A stretch of 64,000 bases of DNA, taken from the NCBI RefSeq assembly GCF_003337375.1, contig NZ_QPJD01000015.1, forward strand, positions 121,955-185,954, in the 5' to 3' direction. This document shows, piece by piece, positions 42,103 through 50,867 of this stretch. Made by a program: the position numbers and the translations under genes. Every line of letters starts with the position of its first letter. Positions within the stretch are counted from its first letter, which is position 1. Below the pieces are notes generated by a model, which was not told the DNA's origin, ran no database searches, and saw nothing but the letters and a program-made list of their open reading frames with translations. The stretch is from Paenibacillus prosopidis (GTDB taxonomy: Bacteria > Bacillota > Bacilli > Paenibacillales > Paenibacillaceae).

Positions 42103-43131
42103 TTAAGCATTTCTTAGCCTGCTGTAGGCTACTGCAAACATTAATCCAAGCGCCGATCTCGCCTTTACCATACTAAGAATGAACTTCTCATAACGTCCAA
42201 TTGAATTGTTCATTTCGGCCCAATAAATAGGTAAAGCTTCTCTTACATGCTTATTCGTTATCATTTGCTTAACATAGCGGTATCTTTTCTTAAAACTCAT
42301 ATCATTGCTTGGCTTAAAATATATGTATATATAAGAAATCATACTTTTGATTAACCGAATCGACTTGAGACGGTTAACGTTATTGGCGGGGATAATCTCG
42401 TTATATATTTGGGGCGGAGCCGTTATATAAACTTCAATCGCTTTGCTAAAATAATCCTTATCCTTAATGTTTCGGGTAGCGCTACCGCTTACTTCCCTGT
42501 AGTGATAACCAGTGTAATTTATGTAAGTCATAGTAGCGGCATGGCCGAAAAATATCATGTTAAACATGCCGTCCTCACCTAAAGCTACCTTCTCAGGAAA
42601 TGCAATTTTGTTCATAGTTAGCACATTTACTCGGTAAATTTTGTTCACAGCGGTGTTTAAATCATCCGCTTTAAGTAAATAGGGCATAATGTGCTGCAAA
42701 ATATATGCTCTGTCTAGTGTCTCATTAGTACGAAACGGATACGTTGTAATGACCTTGCTGCCTTCCAATTCACTTTCTAAGTTGGATATGACAACGTCGC
42801 AATTTCGTTCAATCGCGGCATGATACAGGGTCTCATACATATCCTTCTCAATGTAATCATCCGCATCTACAAATCCAACGTATTCTCCCAATGCGGCCTG
42901 CAGCCCTGCGTTTCTTGCAGCACTTACGCCTTGGTTTTCCTGATTAATGAGTTTAATTCGGCCATCATGCAACTGGTAGTCTTCAATTATCGACTTGCTT
43001 TTATCGACCGATCCGTCATTGACGAATATAAATTCACACGCTTGAAGCGTCTGATTGAGTAAAGATTGGATGCATTCGACAATGTACTTCTCCGCATTGT
43101 ATACAGGAATGATTACACTAACCTTGCTCAC
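42103..43131 (-). CDS. Glycosyltransferase family 2 (GT-A), 342 aa
   Basis: N-terminal GT-A domain: VSVIIPVYNAEKYIVECIQS, FVNDGSVDKS, GVSAARNAGLQ and YVGFVDADDYIE with the DxD metal site. The C-terminal part is Lys/Tyr-rich without membrane segments. The start is GTG 43131 behind AAGGGG. It resembles EpsJ/EpsH-type enzymes of the eps operon. Sugar unknown. Confidence 0.87.
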   Translation of the reverse strand: MSKVSVIIPVYNAEKYIVECIQSLLNQTLQACEFIFVNDGSVDKSKSIIEDYQLHDGRIKLINQENQGVSAARNAGLQAALGEYVGFVDADDYIEKDMYETLYHAAIERNCDVVISNLESELEGSKVITTYPFRTNETLDRAYILQHIMPYLLKADDLNTAVNKIYRVNVLTMNKIAFPEKVALGEDGMFNMIFFGHAATMTYINYTGYHYREVSGSATRNIKDKDYFSKAIEVYITAPPQIYNEIIPANNVNRLKSIRLIKSMISYIYIYFKPSNDMSFKKRYRYVKQMITNKHVREALPIYWAEMNNSIGRYEKFILSMVKARSALGLMFAVAYSRLRNA

Positions 43132-43162
43132 GGATATGTTCCCCTTCTTCTGGCCATGAGAC

Positions 43163-44362
43163 TTATGCCATGATTTGATAAAGCTTATCTAGCTCACTGC
43201 TATTGCTATAATCCTGATCTTTAATATGGTTCACTAACGAATTTCTAAGCTCATAATTCTCGTAGAGCATTTTTATAGCTTTAGCAATTCCTTCTGGGCT
43301 TAGCTCGCATATGATGCCATCGACGCCATTCTCAACTTGACTGGGTGCCGTTGGATAATTAGTAATGAGAACCGGTTTGCCAAGTATTTGCGCTTCCGTT
43401 ACGGTTACCGCTTTCCCTTCATATCGCGAAGGCTGTACGTACAGGTCGCATTTCTTGATGTAGGGGTAAGGATTTGCTTTTTTTCCTAACAGGATAAAGC
43501 TGTCCTGCATACCATGCTGAGCAATTATTTCTTTCAACTCCGCCTCATAGCCTCCATAACCGACAACGTACCATTTAATCTGGCTGAAACCTTTATAATG
43601 CAAAGTCTTTAACGCTTGAACCGCCATATCAAACCCTTTCACGTAAGACAATCTCCCGACTGATACGATTTTAAATGCATCGTTATCAAACTCGCCCGGC
43701 GGTAAAGTTTCCTCCGCCATATTTTTTATAAATGCCGGCGATGTGATATTTTCGATTAGGGTGATTTTCTTTTCCAATGAAGGATATTGCTTGAGAAAGG
43801 ACTCGGTGCAGGCCTCAGATATGGATGCGATATAATCGAATTTATTCCAAACCGCAAGATCAAGCTTATTGTCAATTTCCAGCTTGCTGTAATCGGTGTG
43901 GATCCATGCAACCTTCTTATGGGCTTTCACTTTGTTCGCTAAAATATCATGCGGCCATGCATAGCTGATCGTGAGATGATACATCTTTTTTTGCGCGGGT
44001 ATAATATAGGAAGTATACTTCGAGGCGAGCTGCATTTGGATGTAACCAGGCCCTTCTTGAAGCTTTCTCCTTTTGGCCTTCACGAGAGCGATGTTTCGCG
44101 ATAGGATCCGAATAAGCGTAGCCGCGTAATGTCCCTCTTGAATACATTGCTTTAACGGCTTTCGAAATACCGTATACTTGCTTATTTCCGGCAGCACATT
44201 AACTTGGCTCGGGATCAGTTTCATGAAGTCACCTTGATGGCTGCAAATCAACAAATCGACATTATATTTCTCGTAATCAAAACCTTCCAGCATATTAATT
44301 AAGCTTCGCTCGATTCCGCCAATTTCCATATCATAGACTGATATCAAGATATCCTTTTTCAT
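43163..44362 (-). CDS. Glycosyltransferase family 4 (paralogue C), 399 aa
   Basis: Third GT4 of the same subgroup: MKKDILISVYDMEIGGIERS, AWIHTDYSKLEIDNKLD, VSVGRLSYVKGFDMAVQALK, VVGYGGYEAEL and PSRYEGKAVTVTEAQIL. The start overlaps the stop of the acetyltransferase by four bases (ATGA), with AAAGGA upstream. It diverges more than A and B from each other. Part of the EPS operon. Confidence 0.87.
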   Translation of the reverse strand: MKKDILISVYDMEIGGIERSLINMLEGFDYEKYNVDLLICSHQGDFMKLIPSQVNVLPEISKYTVFRKPLKQCIQEGHYAATLIRILSRNIALVKAKRRKLQEGPGYIQMQLASKYTSYIIPAQKKMYHLTISYAWPHDILANKVKAHKKVAWIHTDYSKLEIDNKLDLAVWNKFDYIASISEACTESFLKQYPSLEKKITLIENITSPAFIKNMAEETLPPGEFDNDAFKIVSVGRLSYVKGFDMAVQALKTLHYKGFSQIKWYVVGYGGYEAELKEIIAQHGMQDSFILLGKKANPYPYIKKCDLYVQPSRYEGKAVTVTEAQILGKPVLITNYPTAPSQVENGVDGIICELSPEGIAKAIKMLYENYELRNSLVNHIKDQDYSNSSELDKLYQIMA

Positions 44363-45009
44363 ATCGATTCCTTTACTTGTAGCAGCGTATTTTTCAATCC
44401 CTTGTGTTCCTTAAAGTTAATGAACTTGTTTTCGCGTTTGTTTAAAAATAATGTATGAGGCGGAACCGTTCCCTTCACGACGCTGCCTGCCGCAATTACA
44501 GCATGGTCGCCGATTACCGTGTCCCGTAAAATAACAACGTTCGAGCCGATCCATACATGCTCCCCGATCGTAACCTCGCCTATAAGCAAATGCTCATCAG
44601 ATCCGTCTTTGTAGTTGTGATCATGATCATTGATGCATACATTCGGAGCGATCTTCGTGTAAGCACCGATCGCTATTTTATTGACGCAATTAATATTGCA
44701 ATTATCATTTATGAAGACCTTGTCACTAATCAGCAATTGTCCTTCGAAATCAATCCGAATGCTTGCATTTTTTCGAATAAATACAAACTTTCCAATTGAA
44801 ATTTTAGATCGCTTATTAAAAATCTCGATCGTACTGTTTCCTTGTATGGAGAATAGCGATGCCTGGATGTTATTAAAATATAGCAGTCTGTAAAACAAGC
44901 CTCTTAAAACTCCCATAAAATGCGACTTGTTCATGGCTACAGTACTTAACAAGCCTCTAGTCCGAAATTGCGTAAATACTGTACTCACTATTTTCTTCAA
45001 AACAGCCAT
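44359..45009 (-). CDS. Left-handed beta-helix acyltransferase, 216 aa
   Basis: Hexapeptide repeats from residue 70 on (ISIGKFVFIRKNASI, IAIGAYTKIAPNVCINDHDH, IGEHVWIGSNVVILRDTVIG, DHAVIAAGSVVKG). This is the maltose/galactoside O-acetyltransferase group, with a His in NDHDHNY as likely catalytic base. It probably O-acetylates a sugar of the repeat unit. ATG 45009 follows AAGGAG. Coupled to paralogue C by overlapping codons. Confidence 0.85.
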   Translation of the reverse strand: MAVLKKIVSTVFTQFRTRGLLSTVAMNKSHFMGVLRGLFYRLLYFNNIQASLFSIQGNSTIEIFNKRSKISIGKFVFIRKNASIRIDFEGQLLISDKVFINDNCNINCVNKIAIGAYTKIAPNVCINDHDHNYKDGSDEHLLIGEVTIGEHVWIGSNVVILRDTVIGDHAVIAAGSVVKGTVPPHTLFLNKRENKFINFKEHKGLKNTLLQVKESI

Positions 45010-45033
45010 CGCGATTCTCCTTCATGTTGTTCT

Positions 45034-46248
45034 CTAATATCTCTCAAGCTCTTTAACTGCTTTCTTCTCTGGCGATTTACTCAGTTTTCTCCATGCCCAT
45101 AAAAACGGACGCAATGGAAAATACAATACATGCAATGATTTCGGCAGCGGCAGCGTATCTAAATCCTCTGGATATGGAAATAAAAAGCTCGCAACGAATT
45201 GTATTTTCTGCCGGACGGTCAACAGGGAAAATAAATATCGTTTGTGAAAACGGCTTACCTCTTCAGGAAGCGGCGGTGTATGCAAATTGACCATTCGATG
45301 GACATAAAACATAGCATCCTCCGCTAACCAATGAGCTTTTCTTCCCGACAACAAAGGCTTCATCTCATCACGAAGGGGAAGTGAAAATAATCGTGACGCT
45401 AAGAGCAGGGCTTGCCCTCCGACATGCGAATAGTGATGCTTGTTGAGCAATCGGATAAGCTTCGGCCAATTCAGCTTTTGATTAACCAGCTGCTTGATGT
45501 CAAGCAGCCAACGAAGCCTTGACCAGCCGTGTCTTGCTCCATGAGATACAAGAAACATAAACAAATCTTCTCTTCCTAAATAATAGATCGGTCGACTGAT
45601 TAGTGAACTCTTCCTTTTCCGTTCCCATAATTCATTGAAGCTTGGTTCCTTCGATGGCGCCGGATTCAACCTCCAATGGACTTCGACCTTTATTCCCTTA
45701 CTCGGATGAATAAATGTCGTATGGTGATGTCTCCATTTCCAATCGTTTAGAACAGAAACGATATAATCGTCCTTCACATAACCTAGCGAAACGAGAAGCT
45801 CTTCGACCCGGTCAAGCTCCTTGAGCGGGATAAGGAAATCTAGATCGCAGGAGGTGCGAAGGGACACATCGCCATACAGATCGGCTGCAATAACCGGTCC
45901 TTTCAAAAAAATAGAACGAATGCCTTTTTCAGAGAATACCTTGGAGATTTGCTCCATCTCTCCGCTTAATGCCAACATTTGCAATGTATTCCGGTAGTAA
46001 TCGCGGCGAAACAATTGAGTGACAAATGTCGGGATGTCAGCGGATTTCATTTCTTGCAGCTTTTGATTTAAAGATGGAAATACCCGATGATGCCTTGCCA
46101 GCTTAATAAATTGGTCCCAGTCCGCCTCCCGGAGCAGTTCCCAATCATTAAAGGCGAGATCCGCTCCGCGGTCCATCGATAGGAGCGCAAGCAGCAGCCG
46201 TAATTCATCGGATAAGTCTCCCGTATGAAGAGTGACATCGTTATTCAT
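45034..46248 (-). CDS. Nucleotidyltransferase-family protein (NTP_transf_5-like)
   Basis: 404 residues from ATG 46248 behind AAGGAG. The polymerase-beta-like core has IRSIFLKGPVIAADLYGD and TSCDLDFLIPLKEL (Asp135, Asp137), then IKVEVHWRLNP with Glu189. This family occurs in phosphorylated lasso peptide clusters such as pseudomycoidin, where, as I recall, it adds hexose onto the phosphate. It is rare in EPS operons. It is the first minus-strand gene after the inverted epsM and has a degenerate SinR-type box upstream. Two readings remain: EPS modification or lasso peptide tailoring. Confidence 0.78.
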   Translation of the reverse strand: MNNDVTLHTGDLSDELRLLLALLSMDRGADLAFNDWELLREADWDQFIKLARHHRVFPSLNQKLQEMKSADIPTFVTQLFRRDYYRNTLQMLALSGEMEQISKVFSEKGIRSIFLKGPVIAADLYGDVSLRTSCDLDFLIPLKELDRVEELLVSLGYVKDDYIVSVLNDWKWRHHHTTFIHPSKGIKVEVHWRLNPAPSKEPSFNELWERKRKSSLISRPIYYLGREDLFMFLVSHGARHGWSRLRWLLDIKQLVNQKLNWPKLIRLLNKHHYSHVGGQALLLASRLFSLPLRDEMKPLLSGRKAHWLAEDAMFYVHRMVNLHTPPLPEEVSRFHKRYLFSLLTVRQKIQFVASFLFPYPEDLDTLPLPKSLHVLYFPLRPFLWAWRKLSKSPEKKAVKELERY

Positions 46249-46298
46249 GAATTTCTCCTTCATGCTAATTAGCCAATAACGAACAAATTTATTATTTT

Positions 46299-46314
46299 GT
46301 TCTATAAAACGAAC
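46299..46314. promoter_or_regulatory. Degenerate SinR-type operator
   Basis: GTTCTATAAAACGAAC, with arms GTTC/GAAC. It is 51 bases before the nucleotidyltransferase start, in the gap shared with the divergent epsM. A second half-site GTTCGTTATT follows on the minus strand. Confidence 0.4.
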
Positions 46315-46455
46315 ACAGATACAGATTAACACCTTACATAATTTCTGTCAATTACCATTCCATATGTTCATTATTCTTTTAGAAACAATCAGAGAAATCT
46401 GATAGAATGAAATTGTTTCTTACATACTTACTAAATAAATAGGGGGCTTAAACTA

Positions 46456-47112
46456 TTGCAAAATATTGTTGTGTACGGCGCGGGCGGCCATGCAAAAGCT
46501 GTAATTGATGCCATCGAGAAAGCTGGCCTTTACCATATCGCAGGCTTGCTTGACGGGTTTAAAACAGCAGGAACGTTTGTTTACGGTTATGAAATACTGG
46601 GCGATGAGTCCTGGCTTGCATCGAACGCCGAATCAATAAGCAGCGGTATCGTAGCAGTCGGCGACAACTGGTCCAGATCGCGTATTGCAGCAGCTATAAT
46701 TTCAATTAACCCAGCCTTCACTTTCATTACCGCTGTCCATCCTGCTTCCTCCATTGCAAAGGGGGCTTCTATTGGCGAAGGAACCGTTGTTATGGCGGGT
46801 GCAGTCATTAACAGTGATACGAGAATCGGAGATCACTGCGTCTTATACCCAAATACCTCGGTCGATCATGATTGTACTGTAGGCAGCTTTGTCACTTTTG
46901 CTCCGAAGGCTGCAACTGGCGGCAATGTTAATATCGGAAATTATTCCGTCATCTCATTAGGCGCGAATATTATCCATGGAAGGACTATCGGAGAAAATAC
47001 CGTAATCGGAGCCGGTTCTACCGTTTTATCCGATATCGGCTCACATGCTATAGCATATGGAACGCCCGCTCGCTTTGTTAGAAAACGAGAGCCTGGAGAA
47101 CGTTATCTCTAA
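46456..47112 (+). CDS. epsM: Sugar O-/N-acetyltransferase, EpsM-like (PglD type)
   Basis: 218 residues. Residues 1-80 are the PglD-type nucleotide-sugar-binding domain (VVYGAGGHAKAVIDAIEKAG), followed by a left-handed beta-helix (ASIGEGTVVMAGAVINSDTR, GAGSTVLSDIG). The catalytic His is in NTSVDHDC. With the EpsN aminotransferase it would make a UDP-diacetylated bacillosamine-type sugar. TTG 46456 has GGGGG at nine-base spacing. It is the only EPS gene on the plus strand and is convergent with epsN, with 14 bases between stops and no terminator. Confidence 0.88.
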   Translation: MQNIVVYGAGGHAKAVIDAIEKAGLYHIAGLLDGFKTAGTFVYGYEILGDESWLASNAESISSGIVAVGDNWSRSRIAAAIISINPAFTFITAVHPASSIAKGASIGEGTVVMAGAVINSDTRIGDHCVLYPNTSVDHDCTVGSFVTFAPKAATGGNVNIGNYSVISLGANIIHGRTIGENTVIGAGSTVLSDIGSHAIAYGTPARFVRKREPGERYL

Positions 47113-47126
47113 ACCTTTTAGTGCTG

Positions 47127-48302
47127 CTATGCAGTTTGTGCGCTTTTGCCTGCTGATTTTTTAATAACGTCATGAATGCAATCGACAACTCTGACCTGAT
47201 CAACTACCGTCATGCTCGAACCGGACGGCAGGCAAATACCGCTTTTAAATAACCGCTCGCATACAGGCTCCCCTTCTGAATGAGCATAAAACCTGCTGTT
47301 TTCAAACAAAGGCTGCATATGAAGCGGCTTCCAAACAGGCCGGGCTTCAATATTTTCTGCAGCCAGCGCTTCCAGCAGAAATGGTATCGTTATCCCAGTC
47401 TCCTGCTCATCGATGGTTAAAGCGGTTAACCACCGGTTGGATCTGGTGTGCTCCAATTCGGGCATAAAGTCAAACCCTCTTATTCCCGAAAATGACTCCT
47501 GATATTTCTCAAATACATTTCTCCGCGCTTGAACGCGATCATTCAAAACCTCTAATTGCGCTCTACCGATGCCGGCAAGCACATTGCTCATTCGGTAGTT
47601 ATAACCCATACTGCTGTGTTGATAGTGGGATGCCAAGTCCCTCGCCTGGGTAGCAAGAAAACGGCCTTTTCTTAACAATTCAACATCATTAGATACGAGC
47701 ATGCCTCCACCGGAGGTGGTAATGATTTTGTTGCCGTTAAACGAGTAAATACCGAATTTACCGAAAGAGCCGCTCGGCTTCCCTTTATATGTAGAACCGA
47801 GAGATTCCGCTGCATCCTCAATAACAGGAATCTCATAATGATTGCAGATCGCCAAAATTTCGGACATCTTCGCGCTCTGACCGTACAAATGAACGACAAT
47901 GACTGCCTTCGGCAAACTTCCTTCCCGGGCTGCATCCTCAATTGCAAGCTGTAACGCTTGAGGCGATATGTTCCACGTTTCAGGCTCCGAATCAATGAAT
48001 ACCGGTTCCGCCCCCAAATAACGAATAGGATTGGCGCTGGCAACAAACGTAAAGCTCGAGCAGAACACTATATCTCCCTCACTCACGCCTAACAACTGAA
48101 GCGCTAAATGAATAGCTGCCGTTCCTGAACTGACCGCTGCCGCATCGTTTACGCCAGCATATTCTGCTATCTCTTTTTCAAATGCATCAATATGCGGACC
48201 TAAGGGCGCAATCCAGTTCGTTTCGAACGCTTCGTCAATATATTTGCGTTCATTTCCGCTCATATGCGGAGGTGACAAATAAATTCTTTTCTGTTCATTC
48301 AT
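47127..48302 (-). CDS. epsN: DegT/DnrJ/EryC1 aminotransferase, EpsN
   Basis: 391 residues. IYLSPPHMSGNERKYIDEAF, NWIAPLGPHIDAFEKEIAEY, AVSSGTAAIHLALQLL and YSFNGNKIITTSGGGMLV (PLP Lys192) align almost residue for residue with B. subtilis EpsN recalled from memory. It aminates a UDP-4-keto-6-deoxy sugar made by the EpsC-type dehydratase. ATG 48302 is chosen by homology; the ribosome-binding site is poor, and the upstream frame to 48344 holds other starts (GTG 48308, ATG 48320). Confidence 0.92.
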   Translation of the reverse strand: MNEQKRIYLSPPHMSGNERKYIDEAFETNWIAPLGPHIDAFEKEIAEYAGVNDAAAVSSGTAAIHLALQLLGVSEGDIVFCSSFTFVASANPIRYLGAEPVFIDSEPETWNISPQALQLAIEDAAREGSLPKAVIVVHLYGQSAKMSEILAICNHYEIPVIEDAAESLGSTYKGKPSGSFGKFGIYSFNGNKIITTSGGGMLVSNDVELLRKGRFLATQARDLASHYQHSSMGYNYRMSNVLAGIGRAQLEVLNDRVQARRNVFEKYQESFSGIRGFDFMPELEHTRSNRWLTALTIDEQETGITIPFLLEALAAENIEARPVWKPLHMQPLFENSRFYAHSEGEPVCERLFKSGICLPSGSSMTVVDQVRVVDCIHDVIKKSAGKSAQTA

Positions 48303-48339
48303 TATCACGTCATCACACATCCTTTTTCCAAAATAATAA

Positions 48340-48376
48340 GCCATCTCTCAAGCAGCTTACTTGCTTGAGAGATAGC
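48340..48376 (-). other. Intercistronic hairpin between epsL and epsN
   Basis: GCCATCTCTCAAGCA pairs with TGCTTGAGAGATAGC (one mismatch) around a seven-base loop. No strong T-run follows, so it may process or partly attenuate the mRNA. Confidence 0.5.
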
Positions 48377-48377
48377 T

Positions 48378-48986
48378 TCATCCTTCATGATTGCTTGTCG
48401 TACCTCGAAACAGCGGCATGGTTACATGATTGGCGCTGCTTATACCATCGGACCGAACGACCTTCTTCACGGTAAGAAGAAGTATTTTCAAATCCAGCCG
48501 TAAACTTTGGTTCTCCACATACCATATATCCCGTTCAAACCGATCTTCCCATGAAATCGCGTTTCTGCCATTAATTTGTGCCCAACCGGTAATCCCTGGC
48601 CTTACTTGATGCCTCTTAGCCTGTTCTTCTGTATAGAGAGGTAAGTATTCCATAAGAAGCGGTCGGGGGCCGACCAGGCTTAGCTCGCCTTTAATGACAT
48701 TGATAAGCTGAAGGAGCTCATCCAAACTATACTTCCTCAAAAAGCTTCCGAAAGCCGTAAGCCTAATGTGATCCGGCAGCAAATTACCGAGGCTGTCTGT
48801 CTCATCCGTCATCGTCCGAAATTTATACACATAAAAGGGCATTCCGTGCAAACCCGGACGTTTCTGCTTGAATACAATCGGCATTCCTAATTTAAACCGA
48901 ACCAAAATAGCTGTTATTACGATGATAGGTGACAATGCAAGCAATAGCGTGCATGAAACAAGCAGATCGAATAAACGTTTTATCAT
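48378..48986 (-). CDS. epsL: Phosphoglycosyltransferase (initiating sugar transferase), EpsL-like
   Basis: 202 residues. One N-terminal re-entrant membrane helix (LFDLLVSCTLLLALSPIIVI) precedes the bacterial sugar transferase core: VFKQKRPGLHG, YKFRTMTDE, SLDELLQLINVIKGELSLVG followed by PRPLL, and VRPGITGWAQINGRN. It transfers the first sugar-1-phosphate to undecaprenyl phosphate. The small monotopic form matches EpsL. ATG 48986 follows CAGGAGA. Confidence 0.91.
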   Translation of the reverse strand: MIKRLFDLLVSCTLLLALSPIIVITAILVRFKLGMPIVFKQKRPGLHGMPFYVYKFRTMTDETDSLGNLLPDHIRLTAFGSFLRKYSLDELLQLINVIKGELSLVGPRPLLMEYLPLYTEEQAKRHQVRPGITGWAQINGRNAISWEDRFERDIWYVENQSLRLDLKILLLTVKKVVRSDGISSANHVTMPLFRGTTSNHEG

Positions 48987-49021
48987 AAGTATGGTCTCCT
49001 GCCTATCTGTTTGATATCCTC

Positions 49022-49762
49022 TTAATTAGAAGAAAGCATCTCTCTCATTTTTGAAATGATTTTAGGACCTACAACCCGTCCTACCACCCTCTTTACTTCT
49101 CCTCTTATTCGTACATGAACTGGGAGCCACGATTGAGCGAAGTGGTGAATCGTATGGCTGTCGTTTGTAATGAAATTCCCCCCGTTAATATAGTCATATG
49201 GGCTGAAATAGGTTCTTGGATAGAAAGTAACCCCGTTCTTCAATACCTGGTATGCCCCATTCAAAATCAATCCGTGTTTTCCGCAAATATCTGTAATCAC
49301 GGCGGTATTTGTCGTCATATCATATGAACCGTCTGAAAGCAGAAAGCTTCTTTGGCTGTAATTTTCCAAAAGCTCTTGAATCCATTGATGTCCTGTCGCT
49401 GCTCCCATTGTGCCGGACTGAAGAAATTTCTGATCTTCAAAGCCGGAAAATGCCTCATGATATAGAAACGGATCAAGGGGTTTGACGACCTCCACATCCG
49501 TATCCAAATAGATCCCCCCATAATAGTAAAGCGCATGGAGCCGGACATAATCGCTGACAAAGGCATACTTTCGGGCTTCATACGCTTCTTTCACATAACG
49601 ATTAGAGGAAATATCAAAATTATCCTCATTCCACTCCATAAACTGGTATTCGCTTAAATGCTTTTGCCAGCTTCTCATGCACTTCTCAATCTTCTTAGGC
49701 TTCTCCCCGCGTCCAAACCAGCAATAATGTACAATACGTGGGATTTTTTCTACGGCAATCAT
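49022..49762 (-). CDS. Glycosyltransferase family 32 (DXD sugar-binding), 246 aa
   Basis: KIPRIVHYCWFGRGEKPKKI at the start, YAFVSDYVRLHALYYYGGIY in the middle and the metal-binding LDTDVEV are typical of GT32/capsular polysaccharide synthesis proteins. HHFAQSWL near the end matches the conserved His region. The protein is cytosolic. Donor unknown. ATG 49762 follows AGGAGG. B. subtilis eps has no clear counterpart, so this gene sets this polymer apart. Confidence 0.87.
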   Translation of the reverse strand: MIAVEKIPRIVHYCWFGRGEKPKKIEKCMRSWQKHLSEYQFMEWNEDNFDISSNRYVKEAYEARKYAFVSDYVRLHALYYYGGIYLDTDVEVVKPLDPFLYHEAFSGFEDQKFLQSGTMGAATGHQWIQELLENYSQRSFLLSDGSYDMTTNTAVITDICGKHGLILNGAYQVLKNGVTFYPRTYFSPYDYINGGNFITNDSHTIHHFAQSWLPVHVRIRGEVKRVVGRVVGPKIISKMREMLSSN

Positions 49763-49774
49763 CGTTCAAGCCTC

Positions 49775-50848
49775 CTATATCGGCCAAATTAGGTAATCAC
49801 TTTTATATTCAAGTCCAAGTGCGATGACACTTTCGTAAAAGTAAAAAAGGAAATACAAAATAAGAACGATCATATACACTAGTTTTTGATCCTTCTCCCG
49901 AAACACTTTAATAACCCATGCGATCAAAATGAGCTGATACAAGTTAAAATAAATGGCTATCCTTGCAAATATCCAATTTTGCGTGGAAATGACCATTAAA
50001 ACAGCACCCACAATAGATAAATTAACGAAGATATCACTTTTCGGAAACAGGACTCTAAGCTTTTCTCTCCCAAAATAAGCAATTAGCAGTGGAGCGACCC
50101 ATACGAGAGCCCTGAATACACTTGCGCCGCCCTCGGCAAAGCTTTCATAATGGCCGTATTGCGTATCTTTAATAGCAGAAAATAGCAATTCTGAAAATTG
50201 ATTAAATCCCATCACGATGAGAATGGCTACAAATAGGAGCGCGCCCGTCGTTCGAGTCCACGCTTTCCTGCGAACGATAAAATAAATCGGAATCATTACT
50301 AGAGCGCTTTGATGAAAAAAGGAAGCCAATAAAACAACAGCCATGTACTTTTTCCAGCTGCCTTCCAGCAAAAATTTTGTAGCTGCAAACACAATGGATG
50401 CCGCCAAAAATTGTCTGATTCCGTTCATCGAAATGGTGAATGCTCCAGTCGTTATGTACAAATACAAGCTTATTTCGTAAAGCCTTGCATACTTGAATAA
50501 CACCATGGCGATGATTAGATTGGTCACTAATGCGGTTGTTACAATTAGAATTTGCGGGTCATCCGATAGCTGCTTCAGCAGCATTTGCAAGATATTAAAC
50601 GCAATATCATTCGTTTGAACGACCGATTCCCACCGGAAATCATTAATGACGTAACTGTGCATATACAAATAGGTATCCCCGATGTTATTTCTTAGGCCGG
50701 AGACTAAGGCGATCGAAAGGGCGGCGATCATTGCCATAAACTTGTTTGGATGAATATATAATGGACCATTCACAGCGGGAACAGAAAAATATCTGGCTGT
50801 TAAGGAGGCACTGAAAACGAGAGCTAGTGTAAACCACAATATCGTCAT
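49775..50848 (-). CDS. epsG: EpsG-family polysaccharide polymerase (Wzy-like)
   Basis: 357 residues with about ten hydrophobic segments. LVSGLRNNIGDTYLYMHSYV near residue 50 and a central SLYLYITTGAFTISMNGIRQ match the EpsG family signature (GxRxxxGxDxxxY and NxIRQ). It would polymerise repeat units outside the membrane. ATG 50848 follows AAGGGA. It is 19 bases after the adjacent GT2 gene. Confidence 0.86.
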   Translation of the reverse strand: MTILWFTLALVFSASLTARYFSVPAVNGPLYIHPNKFMAMIAALSIALVSGLRNNIGDTYLYMHSYVINDFRWESVVQTNDIAFNILQMLLKQLSDDPQILIVTTALVTNLIIAMVLFKYARLYEISLYLYITTGAFTISMNGIRQFLAASIVFAATKFLLEGSWKKYMAVVLLASFFHQSALVMIPIYFIVRRKAWTRTTGALLFVAILIVMGFNQFSELLFSAIKDTQYGHYESFAEGGASVFRALVWVAPLLIAYFGREKLRVLFPKSDIFVNLSIVGAVLMVISTQNWIFARIAIYFNLYQLILIAWVIKVFREKDQKLVYMIVLILYFLFYFYESVIALGLEYKSDYLIWPI

Positions 50849-50867
50849 TTTTCTGTTCCCTTCTAAT

